This document shows, one piece after another, positions 7,781 through 15,286 of a stretch of 64,000 nt of DNA. Positions within the stretch are counted from its first letter, which is position 1; each line of letters begins with the position of its first letter. This DNA is from [Actinomadura] parvosata subsp. kistnae (GTDB lineage: Bacteria > Actinomycetota > Actinomycetes > Streptosporangiales > Streptosporangiaceae). The DNA is taken from assembly GCF_900323885.1 (NCBI RefSeq), contig NZ_OOHJ01000030.1:62001-126000 (forward strand), given 5' to 3'. The notes beneath the pieces are model-generated. The model was not told the DNA's origin. It saw only the letters and a list, made by a program, of their open reading frames with translations, and searched no databases. The position numbers were made by a program, and so were the translations under genes.

Positions 7781-10494
7781 GCGCGGACGAGTGGGCGGTC
7801 ATCGCCGTCTCCGCGACGATGATCGCCTTTCTCGCCTGGTATTTCTTCGGGCCGAGAAAGAGCCATCTCGCCGAATTGCGGGACGGGGTGCAGGAAGCCG
7901 AGATCATTGTCAGAGGTGGCTACGCGCCGGATGTCGTGCGCGTACGGCAGGGCGTGCCGCTGCGGCTGATCTTCGACCGGCGTGAGGACGGGGACTGCAC
8001 CTCGCACGTCGTGTTTCCGGATTTCGGCGTGGATCAAGCGTTGCCGGCCTTCCAGCGCACTGCCGTGGAGCTGACACCGTCGACGGCGGGCGAGCATGGC
8101 TTCGCGTGCGGCATGAACATGGTGCGCGGTCGTCTCATCGTGGAACCGAGCTCGAACGGCCGTTCCGGCGATGGCGATGCGGTCGCGGATGGACGGGTCG
8201 AGCGCGCCGGCGGCCAGGAACGTCCGGCTGCATCGGGCGGGCCGGTCGTCTCGGACGACGGCGACGCCGAGGTGGCGCAGCGGCGGGCGGAGATCCGGGA
8301 TCTGTCGCGGCGGGTGCTCATCGGGGCCGCGCTGACCGTGCCGGTGGCGCTGGCGGTGATGGCGCACGAGTTCTTTGGCGCCTCCTGGGTGCCCAGCCTT
8401 CTGCTCGACCGGTGGGTGCAGCTGGTGCTGATCACGCCGGTGATGTTCTACGCCGGCTGGCCGATCCACCGGGTGGGCTGGCTGAGCCTGCGCCACCGGG
8501 CGGCCGAAATGAACGCGCTGATCACCCTCGGCACATGCGCCGCCTACGGCTACAGCCTGCTCGTCACCGTCGCGCCGGGGATGCTGCTGCCGGAGTTGCG
8601 GGATGTGTACTTCGAGGCCGTCGGCGTGATCGTGACGCTGATCCTGCTCGGCCGGCTGCTGGAGGCTCGCGCCAAGGCGGGCACCGGGCAGGCGATCCGT
8701 GAGCTGATCGGCCTGCAGGCCCGGACCGCACGGGTACTGCGCGACGGCGCCGAGGCTGAGATACCCATCGCCGAGGTGACCCCCGGCGATCTGGTGATCG
8801 TCCGGCCGGGTGAGAAGGTGCCGGTGGACGGCGTGATCGTCGAGGGACGTTCGACGGTGGACGAGTCGATGGTGACCGGCGAGTCGATTCCGGTGGAGAA
8901 GGAGCCGGGCGACGCGGTCGTGGGTGCGACCGTCAACCAGACCGGTGCTTTCACGTTCCGGGCCGAGAAAGTCGGGGCGCAGACCGTGCTGGCACAGATC
9001 ATCCGTCTGGTGCAGGCCGCGCAGGCGTCGAGAGCGCCCATCCAGCGGCTGGCCGACCTGGTGTCCGGCTACTTCGTGCCGGCGGTCATGGCCATCGCCG
9101 TGGTGGCGTTCGCCGCCTGGTACGTCACCGGGCCACCACCCGCGTTCACGCTCGCCCTGGTCGCGGCGGTGGCCGTACTGATCATCGCCTGCCCCTGCGC
9201 GCTCGGCCTGGCCACTCCCCTATCGATCATGGTGGCGACCGGCAAGGGCGCCCGCGCGGGCATCTTGATTCGCGACGCGGCGGCACTGGAGACCGCGCAC
9301 AAGCTCAATACGATCGTTCTGGACAAGACCGGCACCATCACCCTCGGCCGGCCCGCGCTCACCGACGTGATCCCCATCGGCGCATGGGCGTCCGACGCCC
9401 TGCTCCGGCTTGCCGCCGGCGCCGAACGCTCCTCCGAGCACCCGCTGGGCCGGGCCGTGGTCACCGGCGCGGCCGAACGCGGCCTGACATCCGCCGAGGC
9501 ATCCGAATTCGGCTCACAGACCGGCAAGGGCGTCTCGGCCACCATCGACGGACATCAGGTGCTGGTCGGTGGGCACCGCCTGCTGGCAACCGCCGGAGTG
9601 GAGATCGAAAGCCTGCGGGAGACGACCTACCGGCTCGCCGGGCAAGGCCGTACTCCGATCATGGTGGCCGTCGACGGTGAGCCCGCCGGAGTGCTGGGCG
9701 TCGCGGACACGGTCAAGGACGACTCCCGCGACGCCGTGGCCGCACTCCGGTATCTGGGCCTGCAGATCGTGATGATCACCGGGGACAACCGGCGTACCGC
9801 CGAGGCCATCGCCCGTCAGGTCGGCATCGCCCGTGTGCTGGCCGAGGTGCTGCCCGAGCACAAGTCCGCCGAGATCGCCCGCCTTCAGCATGAAGGGCTT
9901 CGGGTCGGCATGGTCGGTGACGGCATCAACGACGCGCCGGCGCTGGCGCAGGCCGACGTCGGCTTCGCCATCGGCACTGGCACCGACGTAGCCATCGAGG
10001 CATCCGACATCACACTGATCTCCGGCGCGCTGACCGGGATCGTCACCGCGGTCCGGCTCTCCCGCGCCACCATGCGCAACATCCGGCAGAACCTGTTCCT
10101 GGCCTTCGTCTACAACACCGTCGGTATCCCCGTCGCGGCCGGCATCCTCTATCCGTTCCTGGGCATCCGGCTCTCCCCCATCATTGCCGCCGCCGCCATG
10201 GCCCTGTCCTCGCTGTCGGTCGTCGGCAACGCCAACCGGCTACGCCGCTTCACCCCACCCGCCCTGCAGCCCGCGCCCACACTCCCCGTCGGCGTGCCCA
10301 TCAGCGTGGAGACCGACATCGAGCCCGAGCAGGCCGTCGACCCGGTCTGTGGGATGCGCGTCCCTCCGGCCACCACCGCCGCCTCACTAGAGCGCGACGG
10401 CACCACCTATTGGTTCTGCTCCGCCGGGTGCCGTGACGCCTTCACCGCTCAGGGGCCGTTGCCGCAGGGGTTGCCCACCGACCGCCCGTCCTAG
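7777..10494 (+). CDS. copper P1B-type ATPase with N-terminal cupredoxin-like and C-terminal YHS domains
   Basis: The 905-aa protein has an N-terminal helix (about 7-25). A cupredoxin-like domain (about 45-120) follows, with candidate ligands in CTSH (73-76) and FACGMNM (107-113). The P1B pump (about 165-820) has CPCALGLATP in the ion-path helix (about 471), DKTGT phosphorylation site (about 515), SEHPLG (about 553), GDGINDAPA (about 713) and MALSSLSVVGNAN in the last helix. These are Cu(I)-ATPase features. The C-terminus (about 850-890) is a YHS metal-binding domain with DPVCGM and FCSAGC. There is no usual HMA domain; the cupredoxin appears to replace it. Role: export of copper from the cytoplasm. 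Overlaps the preceding small gene by 4 bp. A DosR-like box and a dyad lie upstream of the pair. Confidence 0.92.
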   Translation: MSADEWAVIAVSATMIAFLAWYFFGPRKSHLAELRDGVQEAEIIVRGGYAPDVVRVRQGVPLRLIFDRREDGDCTSHVVFPDFGVDQALPAFQRTAVELTPSTAGEHGFACGMNMVRGRLIVEPSSNGRSGDGDAVADGRVERAGGQERPAASGGPVVSDDGDAEVAQRRAEIRDLSRRVLIGAALTVPVALAVMAHEFFGASWVPSLLLDRWVQLVLITPVMFYAGWPIHRVGWLSLRHRAAEMNALITLGTCAAYGYSLLVTVAPGMLLPELRDVYFEAVGVIVTLILLGRLLEARAKAGTGQAIRELIGLQARTARVLRDGAEAEIPIAEVTPGDLVIVRPGEKVPVDGVIVEGRSTVDESMVTGESIPVEKEPGDAVVGATVNQTGAFTFRAEKVGAQTVLAQIIRLVQAAQASRAPIQRLADLVSGYFVPAVMAIAVVAFAAWYVTGPPPAFTLALVAAVAVLIIACPCALGLATPLSIMVATGKGARAGILIRDAAALETAHKLNTIVLDKTGTITLGRPALTDVIPIGAWASDALLRLAAGAERSSEHPLGRAVVTGAAERGLTSAEASEFGSQTGKGVSATIDGHQVLVGGHRLLATAGVEIESLRETTYRLAGQGRTPIMVAVDGEPAGVLGVADTVKDDSRDAVAALRYLGLQIVMITGDNRRTAEAIARQVGIARVLAEVLPEHKSAEIARLQHEGLRVGMVGDGINDAPALAQADVGFAIGTGTDVAIEASDITLISGALTGIVTAVRLSRATMRNIRQNLFLAFVYNTVGIPVAAGILYPFLGIRLSPIIAAAAMALSSLSVVGNANRLRRFTPPALQPAPTLPVGVPISVETDIEPEQAVDPVCGMRVPPATTAASLERDGTTYWFCSAGCRDAFTAQGPLPQGLPTDRPS

Positions 10495-10682
10495 TCCTGC
10501 CCCGGTGTGCGGCGTGCTGCGCCCATCGCCGAGGACAAAGTGGCCGGGGCAAAGCAGCCGCGGCGAAGCGGCGACGGCCTTCATAACCGCTCCGCCTGCC
10601 CGCATCGCAACAGCAAGCGCGCTTCTGCTCCGACGTGTCATCGTAGAAAGAGGTCACCTCTTCCCAAGACAGCACATAAACT

Positions 10683-10717
10683 ATGGTAAGTGTCTACCAT
10701 GTTTAATAGTAGTTACT
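10683..10717. promoter_or_regulatory. clustered dyads upstream of the acyltransferase gene
   Basis: ATGGTA and TACCAT form a perfect dyad around a 6-base spacer (10683-10700). CTAC at 10694 and GTAG at 10709 form a CTAC-N11-GTAG pair, the same spacing as the pair at 14950-14968. AGTAGTTACT at 10708-10717 is a third short palindrome. All lie within 70 bp of the start at 10749 in a locally AT-rich stretch. Probably an operator region, perhaps for BlaI. Confidence 0.45.
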
Positions 10718-10748
10718 GTGATTTTGACGAGACGGTCGGAAGCGGCTC

Positions 10749-11861
10749 GTGAAGATCAGCATTGTTCACCCGAGCGATCTCAGGCCCTTCGAGCTACGCA
10801 CATGGCACGTCCTGCTGCGTTCCGGCCGCGAGCTCGTCAATCCGTTCCTGTGCCCGGAGTTCACCCTCGCAGTCGGACGACTGCGGCACGATGTGAGGGT
10901 CGCGGTCATCGAGGACGCTGTGGACATCGTGGGGTTCTTTCCCTTTCAGCGGCACGCGCTGGGCATCGGCAAGCCAGTGGGCGCCGGGCTGACCGATGCT
11001 CAGGGGGCCATCTCGGCACCTGGCCTGGAGCTTGATCCATCGTGGCTGCTCAGGAGGTGCGAACTGAGCGTCGGGGAGTTCGACCATCTGGTCGCCGATC
11101 AGTTCCCCGCACACCACACCAGCCGCCACCCGTCCCCGTTCATGGACCTGCGCCTCGGATACGACGGCTACACAGACGTGATCAAACGCGAGTCCGGCAA
11201 GACCTACAGGTCCACGATGTACAAGGAGCGCAAGCTCGGCCGGGACGCCGACGACGTGCGCCAAAGGTACGGCATCACCGACCTAACTGCGCTGCGCACG
11301 CTGGTGAGTTGGAAGAGCGAGCAGTACCGCCGGACCGGCCGCACAGACCGGTTCGCACGACCGTGGATCGTCCAGCTCGTGGAGGACCTGCTGCACGTGG
11401 ACACTCCTGGCTTCGCGGGTGTGCTTGACATGGTCTATGCCGGAGACCAACCTGTCGCCGGGCATTTCGGCCTGCGCAGCGACACGGTCCTGGCCGATTG
11501 GTTCCCCTCCTATGACGTGGCGTTCGCCCCTTACTCACCTGGGCTCATCCAGCATCTCGCCATGGCGCGGGAGGCGGCCAAGCAGGGCATCCGGGTGGTC
11601 GACATGGGCCGCGGCGAAAAGGAGTACAAGAACAAGCTCAAGTCGGGCGACCTCCTGGTGGCCGAGGGGCGTCTGGCGCGGCACACCCCGGCTGCCGGAC
11701 TGCACTGGCTCGTACGCACACCGCTGCGCGCCACGCGTAACGCGGTGCTTGCCCGACCACGGTTGCGCGAACCCACCGATCGTCTACTCAAAGGCTATGG
11801 CAATGTGCGGAACTCGCTGCTGCGGACAGATCAGGACAACCGCACCAAGTCGGCGAGGTAA
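10749..11861 (+). CDS. CelD/BcsL-family GNAT-like acyltransferase
   Basis: The 370-aa protein has the layout of the Acetyltransf_6 (CelD/BcsL, FemAB-like) family: an N-terminal half around FFPFQRHALGIGKPVGAGLTD and a C-terminal GNAT fold, with KTYRSTMYKERKLGRD linking them and a late HFGLRSDTVLADWFPSYD strand pair. These proteins transfer acyl or aminoacyl groups, mostly in polysaccharide or cell-surface synthesis. It is followed 3 bp later by a DegT aminotransferase, so the pair is an operon and probably modifies a sugar. The ATG at 10749 is taken because upstream sequence is operator-like. The substrate is unknown. Confidence 0.75.
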   Translation: MKISIVHPSDLRPFELRTWHVLLRSGRELVNPFLCPEFTLAVGRLRHDVRVAVIEDAVDIVGFFPFQRHALGIGKPVGAGLTDAQGAISAPGLELDPSWLLRRCELSVGEFDHLVADQFPAHHTSRHPSPFMDLRLGYDGYTDVIKRESGKTYRSTMYKERKLGRDADDVRQRYGITDLTALRTLVSWKSEQYRRTGRTDRFARPWIVQLVEDLLHVDTPGFAGVLDMVYAGDQPVAGHFGLRSDTVLADWFPSYDVAFAPYSPGLIQHLAMAREAAKQGIRVVDMGRGEKEYKNKLKSGDLLVAEGRLARHTPAAGLHWLVRTPLRATRNAVLARPRLREPTDRLLKGYGNVRNSLLRTDQDNRTKSAR

Positions 11862-11864
11862 CCG

Positions 11865-13025
11865 ATGTTCACTCGTCTGGAAGCGGAACTGGCCTCCCGG
11901 CTCGGCAGGGATTGCCTGTACGTCCCCTCCAACCGGTTCGGCCTGTTCATCGCCCTGCGCCATCTGATGACGCCGGGCCAGCGCCTGCTCATGTCGCCGA
12001 TCTCGGCGGACGAGATCCTCTTCCTGGTTCTGGCCGCGGGCTTGCGCCCGGTCATCGCTCCGGTGTCCGCACACAGCGGCGCGATCGACGTCGCGGCGGT
12101 GGCTGCGCTGCGGTTCGACGGGGTGATGACCACCAACCTGTACGGTCTGCCGGACGATCTCGTCGCGCTGACTGGCCTCCGTGCCGAGCGTGGCGTCCCG
12201 CTCATCGAAGATGCCGCCCACGCCTTGCAGACCACCGTCGCCGGAACACCGGTAGGCACGCACGGCACGACCGGTGTGTTCAGCCTGTCCAAGCATGCGG
12301 GAGCGGCACAAGGCGGAGTGATCGCGATGCGCTCCCCAGGCGATCGTCATGCTCTGGAAGAGCTACGTGCGCAGTGGCTCAGCCCGCGATATGCGGCCGC
12401 CGAGCTCGGCGGTCTGATCAAGACGGCAGCACGCAATGCCATCACGGGGACCGGACTCGCCCGCCCGGCGTGGCGGCTGGCCGAAGTCCTGGGATCGAAC
12501 GAGCCGCGAGACGGTTACCGCATCCCGCTGCGCCGCGCTGTTCTGGCCTCGCGACTGTCCGGAGGCCCGTACGCGGGGATGGTGGCCCTGGAGCCCTGGA
12601 TCCGCGCGGACAACCACACCTACCGCATGCCCCAGGGATCCCTTTCCGAGCGTTACGCCTTACGGCGGCTGAGGGCGGCCGACGCCCAGCGTGAGGGCCG
12701 GCTACGCGGGGTGCTCCGCCTGGCCGAGCTCAGGACCGCCGCACCGGCCGTGCACCGTCATCTCGATCAGCCGCTGTTTCGCGTACCACTTCTGGTCCGA
12801 GACCGCGACCGCGCCGTCAGGGAGTTGCGGCGCCTGGGAGTCGTCACAGGACACATCTACGACCCGCCGTTCGACGACTACGCGCCTGGCTTGGCCGAGC
12901 CGTCCCCCGCGCCCGCAGCGGCTCGCTGGTGGGCACGGCATGTACTTCCGGTGGATCCCCTGCTGGCGGAACGCGCCTGGGCCGTTGTGGCCGCCCTTTC
13001 GTCTCCCGGCGAGGCCATGCCTTGA
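11865..13025 (+). CDS. DegT/DnrJ/EryC1-type PLP aminotransferase
   Basis: The 386-aa protein has a fold-type I PLP enzyme pattern. IEDAAHALQTT holds the Asp that pairs with the cofactor ring nitrogen and FSLSKHAGAAQGGVI holds the probable Schiff-base Lys. These enzymes aminate keto-sugars. The N-terminus (RLEAELASRLGRDCLYVPSNRFGLFIAL) matches the family opening. The partner acyltransferase ends 3 bp before it, consistent with amino-sugar formation and then N-acylation. The C-terminus looks complete. No glycosyltransferase is near, so the pathway must draw on other loci. Confidence 0.75.
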   Translation: MFTRLEAELASRLGRDCLYVPSNRFGLFIALRHLMTPGQRLLMSPISADEILFLVLAAGLRPVIAPVSAHSGAIDVAAVAALRFDGVMTTNLYGLPDDLVALTGLRAERGVPLIEDAAHALQTTVAGTPVGTHGTTGVFSLSKHAGAAQGGVIAMRSPGDRHALEELRAQWLSPRYAAAELGGLIKTAARNAITGTGLARPAWRLAEVLGSNEPRDGYRIPLRRAVLASRLSGGPYAGMVALEPWIRADNHTYRMPQGSLSERYALRRLRAADAQREGRLRGVLRLAELRTAAPAVHRHLDQPLFRVPLLVRDRDRAVRELRRLGVVTGHIYDPPFDDYAPGLAEPSPAPAAARWWARHVLPVDPLLAERAWAVVAALSSPGEAMP

Positions 13026-13084
13026 GCATCACTCCGGCAACGACGAGATCAAAAAAGGTCTGCCGTGCGTCGCAGACACGGTGC

Positions 13085-13335
13085 GTGCCCATGTTGGGCC
13101 CCTTGCTGATTCCAGGGGTGATTCCTGGCCCCACTTGCCAGCGACGCTTGGCCCCCCACCCCGCGATCGGCAGAACCCCGGGCAGCGAGATTTGGCCCCA
13201 CCTACCCTGGTCCCGTCGATGCTGCTTGAAGGCCGGCCACAGTCGAAGGTGGGGCCAAATCTCATCCCTACCCCGGCCCCCTGAAGATCGCGAAGTGGGG
13301 CCAGAACTGGTCCGCAGGTGGGGCCAAGAGTCGTT
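13085..13335. repeat. cluster of TGGGGCCA-type repeats with a 17-bp perfect inverted pair
   Basis: At least five copies of the octamer TGGGGCCA or its complement occur in 250 bp (near 13125, 13193, 13250, 13297 and 13319). Two are embedded in a perfect 17-bp inverted repeat (13187-13203 and 13247-13263, arms GAGATTTGGCCCCACCT). Overlapping short ORFs read through it on every strand, as expected for a repeat rather than a gene. It lies between the convergent ends of the DegT gene and the three-gene minus-strand operon. It may be a REP-like element or a transcription barrier. Confidence 0.7.
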
Positions 13336-13385
13336 GTTGAAATCACCTTGCCGCTCAGCGGTTCTCTGCCTCAGGACGAGGTACG

Positions 13386-13811
13386 TTACGGCGCTTGCCA
13401 AACGGATGTGACGTCTTCCGGCAACCCGGTGATGCGCAGCTCAACCTTGGCTCCGGGCGGCACCGCATCGACGAAGGCGAGCGTGCCCTCCCGGTGATGG
13501 CCGCCGGCGGCCGTGCCGGTCCACACTGGCCGGCCCGCGGCACGGGTGTCGATGCGCAACGTAGCAGAGCGTGCCAGGTCGAGGGCGAGTGGCACGGTGT
13601 GCGTGTCCAGCGTGACTTCGAAGCGCGCTCCCGACTGGTCCAGGGCCAAGGGCGTCATGCTGACCTCCACCGCGCCCGCCTGGACCGTGCTGGTGCGCGT
13701 CGGCGACGTGCCGGACGAGCGAGCGGCCAGCCACCAGATCAGGGCCACCGCAAGGAGCAGGGACAGGATCACGGTCATCACGACGGCAGGACGGCGCATC
13801 AGGCGTGGCAT
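13386..13811 (-). CDS. membrane-anchored extracytoplasmic protein, third gene of the CCxHH operon
   Basis: The 141-aa protein has one N-terminal membrane segment (about residues 7-28, LSLLLAVALIWWLAA) and a beta-rich outer domain with ARFEVTLDTHTVPLALDL and a GGHHREG loop. This is what a small immunoglobulin- or cupredoxin-like metal-binding domain would look like, but no known family can be named. The start at 13811 overlaps the end of the previous gene by 13 bp. It is last in an operon with an ICMT-like methyltransferase and a CCxHH membrane protein. A role in copper handling is inferred from context only. Confidence 0.6.
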   Translation of the reverse strand: MPRLMRRPAVVMTVILSLLLAVALIWWLAARSSGTSPTRTSTVQAGAVEVSMTPLALDQSGARFEVTLDTHTVPLALDLARSATLRIDTRAAGRPVWTGTAAGGHHREGTLAFVDAVPPGAKVELRITGLPEDVTSVWQAP

Positions 13812-14251
13812 GTCTGACCTCCGGTAGGTGCGGGTGCGTGGAGCAGCCGCCGTAGTGCGACGGCGACACCGAGGCCGTTGACGGCGAGACCGGCGGCCAT
13901 GATCGGGACGCGGAACTCGGTGAGGAAGATGGCAGCGCCTGAGGCGCCCAGGATGGGAACGAGGTCGGCCACGTGGTGGGCGCAGCAGGCCACCATGCCG
14001 ACCACCGAGGCGCCGCTTCCGGCACCGGCCGTCGTCTTGGCCGCTCCGTGCAGCCGCCGCCGGCGGCGCAGCTCGGCCAGGAGCGCGACCTGGATGCCGA
14101 AGCCGACCAGGATGCCCACCAGCCACGGCCAGTCGGTGGCGGCCTGGTCCCCCAGGTGTTCCAGGCCGCCCAGCCCGCCGACCACCAGTATGTAGAACAT
14201 TGCCAGGGCGGCCAGTGCGATGACCCCGATGCGGATGCTTGAACGATTCAT
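13799..14251 (-). CDS. membrane protein with a CCAHHVAD motif
   Basis: The 150-aa protein has four predicted helices (about 9-30, 40-62, 82-108 and 112-132). The third opens with GMVACCAHHVADLVPILGASGAA. Two Cys and two His at a helix entrance form a plausible metal site. A basic loop (RRRRRLHGAAK) faces the cytoplasm. Its start overlaps the end of the upstream methyltransferase by 4 bp. I do not know a characterised relative. It resembles the CPVCNK protein at 6264 in size, topology and in the GASGA/GTSGA segment after the Cys motif, so the two may be distant relatives. Confidence 0.65.
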   Translation of the reverse strand: MNRSSIRIGVIALAALAMFYILVVGGLGGLEHLGDQAATDWPWLVGILVGFGIQVALLAELRRRRRLHGAAKTTAGAGSGASVVGMVACCAHHVADLVPILGASGAAIFLTEFRVPIMAAGLAVNGLGVAVALRRLLHAPAPTGGQTCHA

Positions 14252-14895
14252 GATCTGCTCCCTGCTGATTGACGACGACGGCGAGGGATGAAGGCCGGCG
14301 TCGTGGCGGCGTACGTTGTCCACGTCGTGCCGAAGTGCTGGGCGACTTCGCGTTCCTCGCTGCGAGCCAGCCGCAGGTAGATCACGACGAGGATGGGGAA
14401 CATGATCAGCGTGGGGATGGTCGGCCACTGGAGCAAGAATCCGATCATGACCAGCAGGAACCCGTCGTACTGCGGGTGCCGTATGTGGGCGTAGGGCCCC
14501 GTGGTGGCCAGTGTGCCGTCCTGTGCCGCCTGGTGCAGAACCCGCCACGCTGCCGCAATCAGCCAGAACCCGCCGCCGATCAGCACGTAACTGGCCAGGT
14601 GGAACGGGCTCAGGTGGGGGTCACCCTGCCAGCCGATGAGATCGTTCCACAGGTGACCGCCCGCGTGGGTGTCGCTCAGCAGCGGGAAACGTGATCCCAG
14701 CCAGCTGCCGAGCAGATAGATGGTCAGGGGCGTGCCGTACATCTCAGTGAACAGCGCGACCAGGAAAGCGCTGTAGGCGCCCATAGCCCGCCAGTCCCGT
14801 TTGCTCTTGGGGTGGAAGAAGCTCACCGCGAACAGCACGAACAACGCGGTATTGAGCACCACCAGCGGCCATAGCCCGTATGCGGCATCAGCCAT
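14248..14895 (-). CDS. ICMT/NnrU-like integral membrane methyltransferase
   Basis: The 215-aa protein has five or six membrane helices and the C-terminal signature of the isoprenylcysteine carboxyl methyltransferase superfamily: LATTGPYAHIRHPQYDGFLL and, further on, RSEEREVAQHFGTTWTTYA. The RHPxY and E(R)E...Y residues bind S-adenosylmethionine in known members. Bacterial members often lie with copper or nitrite-stress genes; their substrates are largely unknown. It heads the operon 14895 to 13386. A dyad (14950-14968) and a DosR-like box (15099) lie upstream. Confidence 0.8.
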   Translation of the reverse strand: MADAAYGLWPLVVLNTALFVLFAVSFFHPKSKRDWRAMGAYSAFLVALFTEMYGTPLTIYLLGSWLGSRFPLLSDTHAGGHLWNDLIGWQGDPHLSPFHLASYVLIGGGFWLIAAAWRVLHQAAQDGTLATTGPYAHIRHPQYDGFLLVMIGFLLQWPTIPTLIMFPILVVIYLRLARSEEREVAQHFGTTWTTYAATTPAFIPRRRRQSAGSRS

Positions 14896-14949
14896 TTCGC
14901 CCTCCCAGAAGAGTTTCTCTCCTCGGACGTTCGCGCCTTCGACGCCGCG

Positions 14950-14970
14950 CTACTAGGGCACTTCGTAGTA
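14950..14970. promoter_or_regulatory. dyad operator TACTA-N10-TAGTA upstream of the ICMT operon
   Basis: CTACTAGGGCACTTCGTAGTA contains TACTA and TAGTA arms around a 10-base spacer, or CTAC-N11-GTAG. It is 55 bp upstream of the start at 14895. The CTAC...GTAG arms match the other putative BlaI sites, with the wider spacing also seen at 10694. Confidence 0.5.
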
Positions 14971-15098
14971 TTTGCTCGGGACCATCGGCCTTCTGGCGTG
15001 CCAGCTGAAGCTACTCCGAGCCCACGGCCGGGATCAGGCCAGCGCCTTCGATCTGGCAGCTCCAGTGGATTAGGCGTCCCTGCCGCGACTTCGAGCAC

Positions 15099-15113
15099 GG
15101 GACCTTAGTCCTC
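15099..15113. promoter_or_regulatory. DosR/DevR-type box
   Basis: GGGACCTTAGTCCTC matches the DevR consensus closely. It lies between the divergent ICMT operon (start 14895) and the CapK-like gene (start 15287), so it could serve either. Together with the box at 7440 it links this copper block to the DevR protein at 43010. Confidence 0.6.
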
Positions 15114-15286
15114 AGGCTTCGGGCCGTTCACTCATGGCCCGCCATGGCGTTCTGCGCCATCTTACTATCAAAACTAGGAGATTCGGCTCGAGCCCCTCCT
15201 GCCGGAGCTCTCGTCGAAACCGCAGCGGATACGCCGCCGCAGGCCCAAGATCCCACCACTACGGGACAGACATCAGGAGGCATCGG

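Noticed and set aside
13085..13335. CRISPR array
   Set aside because: The repeated word is only 8 bp, copies are in both orientations and spacing is irregular; no cas gene is near.
13029..13401. Overlapping ORFs with repeated GPT/WGQ/WPHL words
   Set aside because: The protein repeats follow from the TGGGGCCA DNA repeats and occur in several frames at once.
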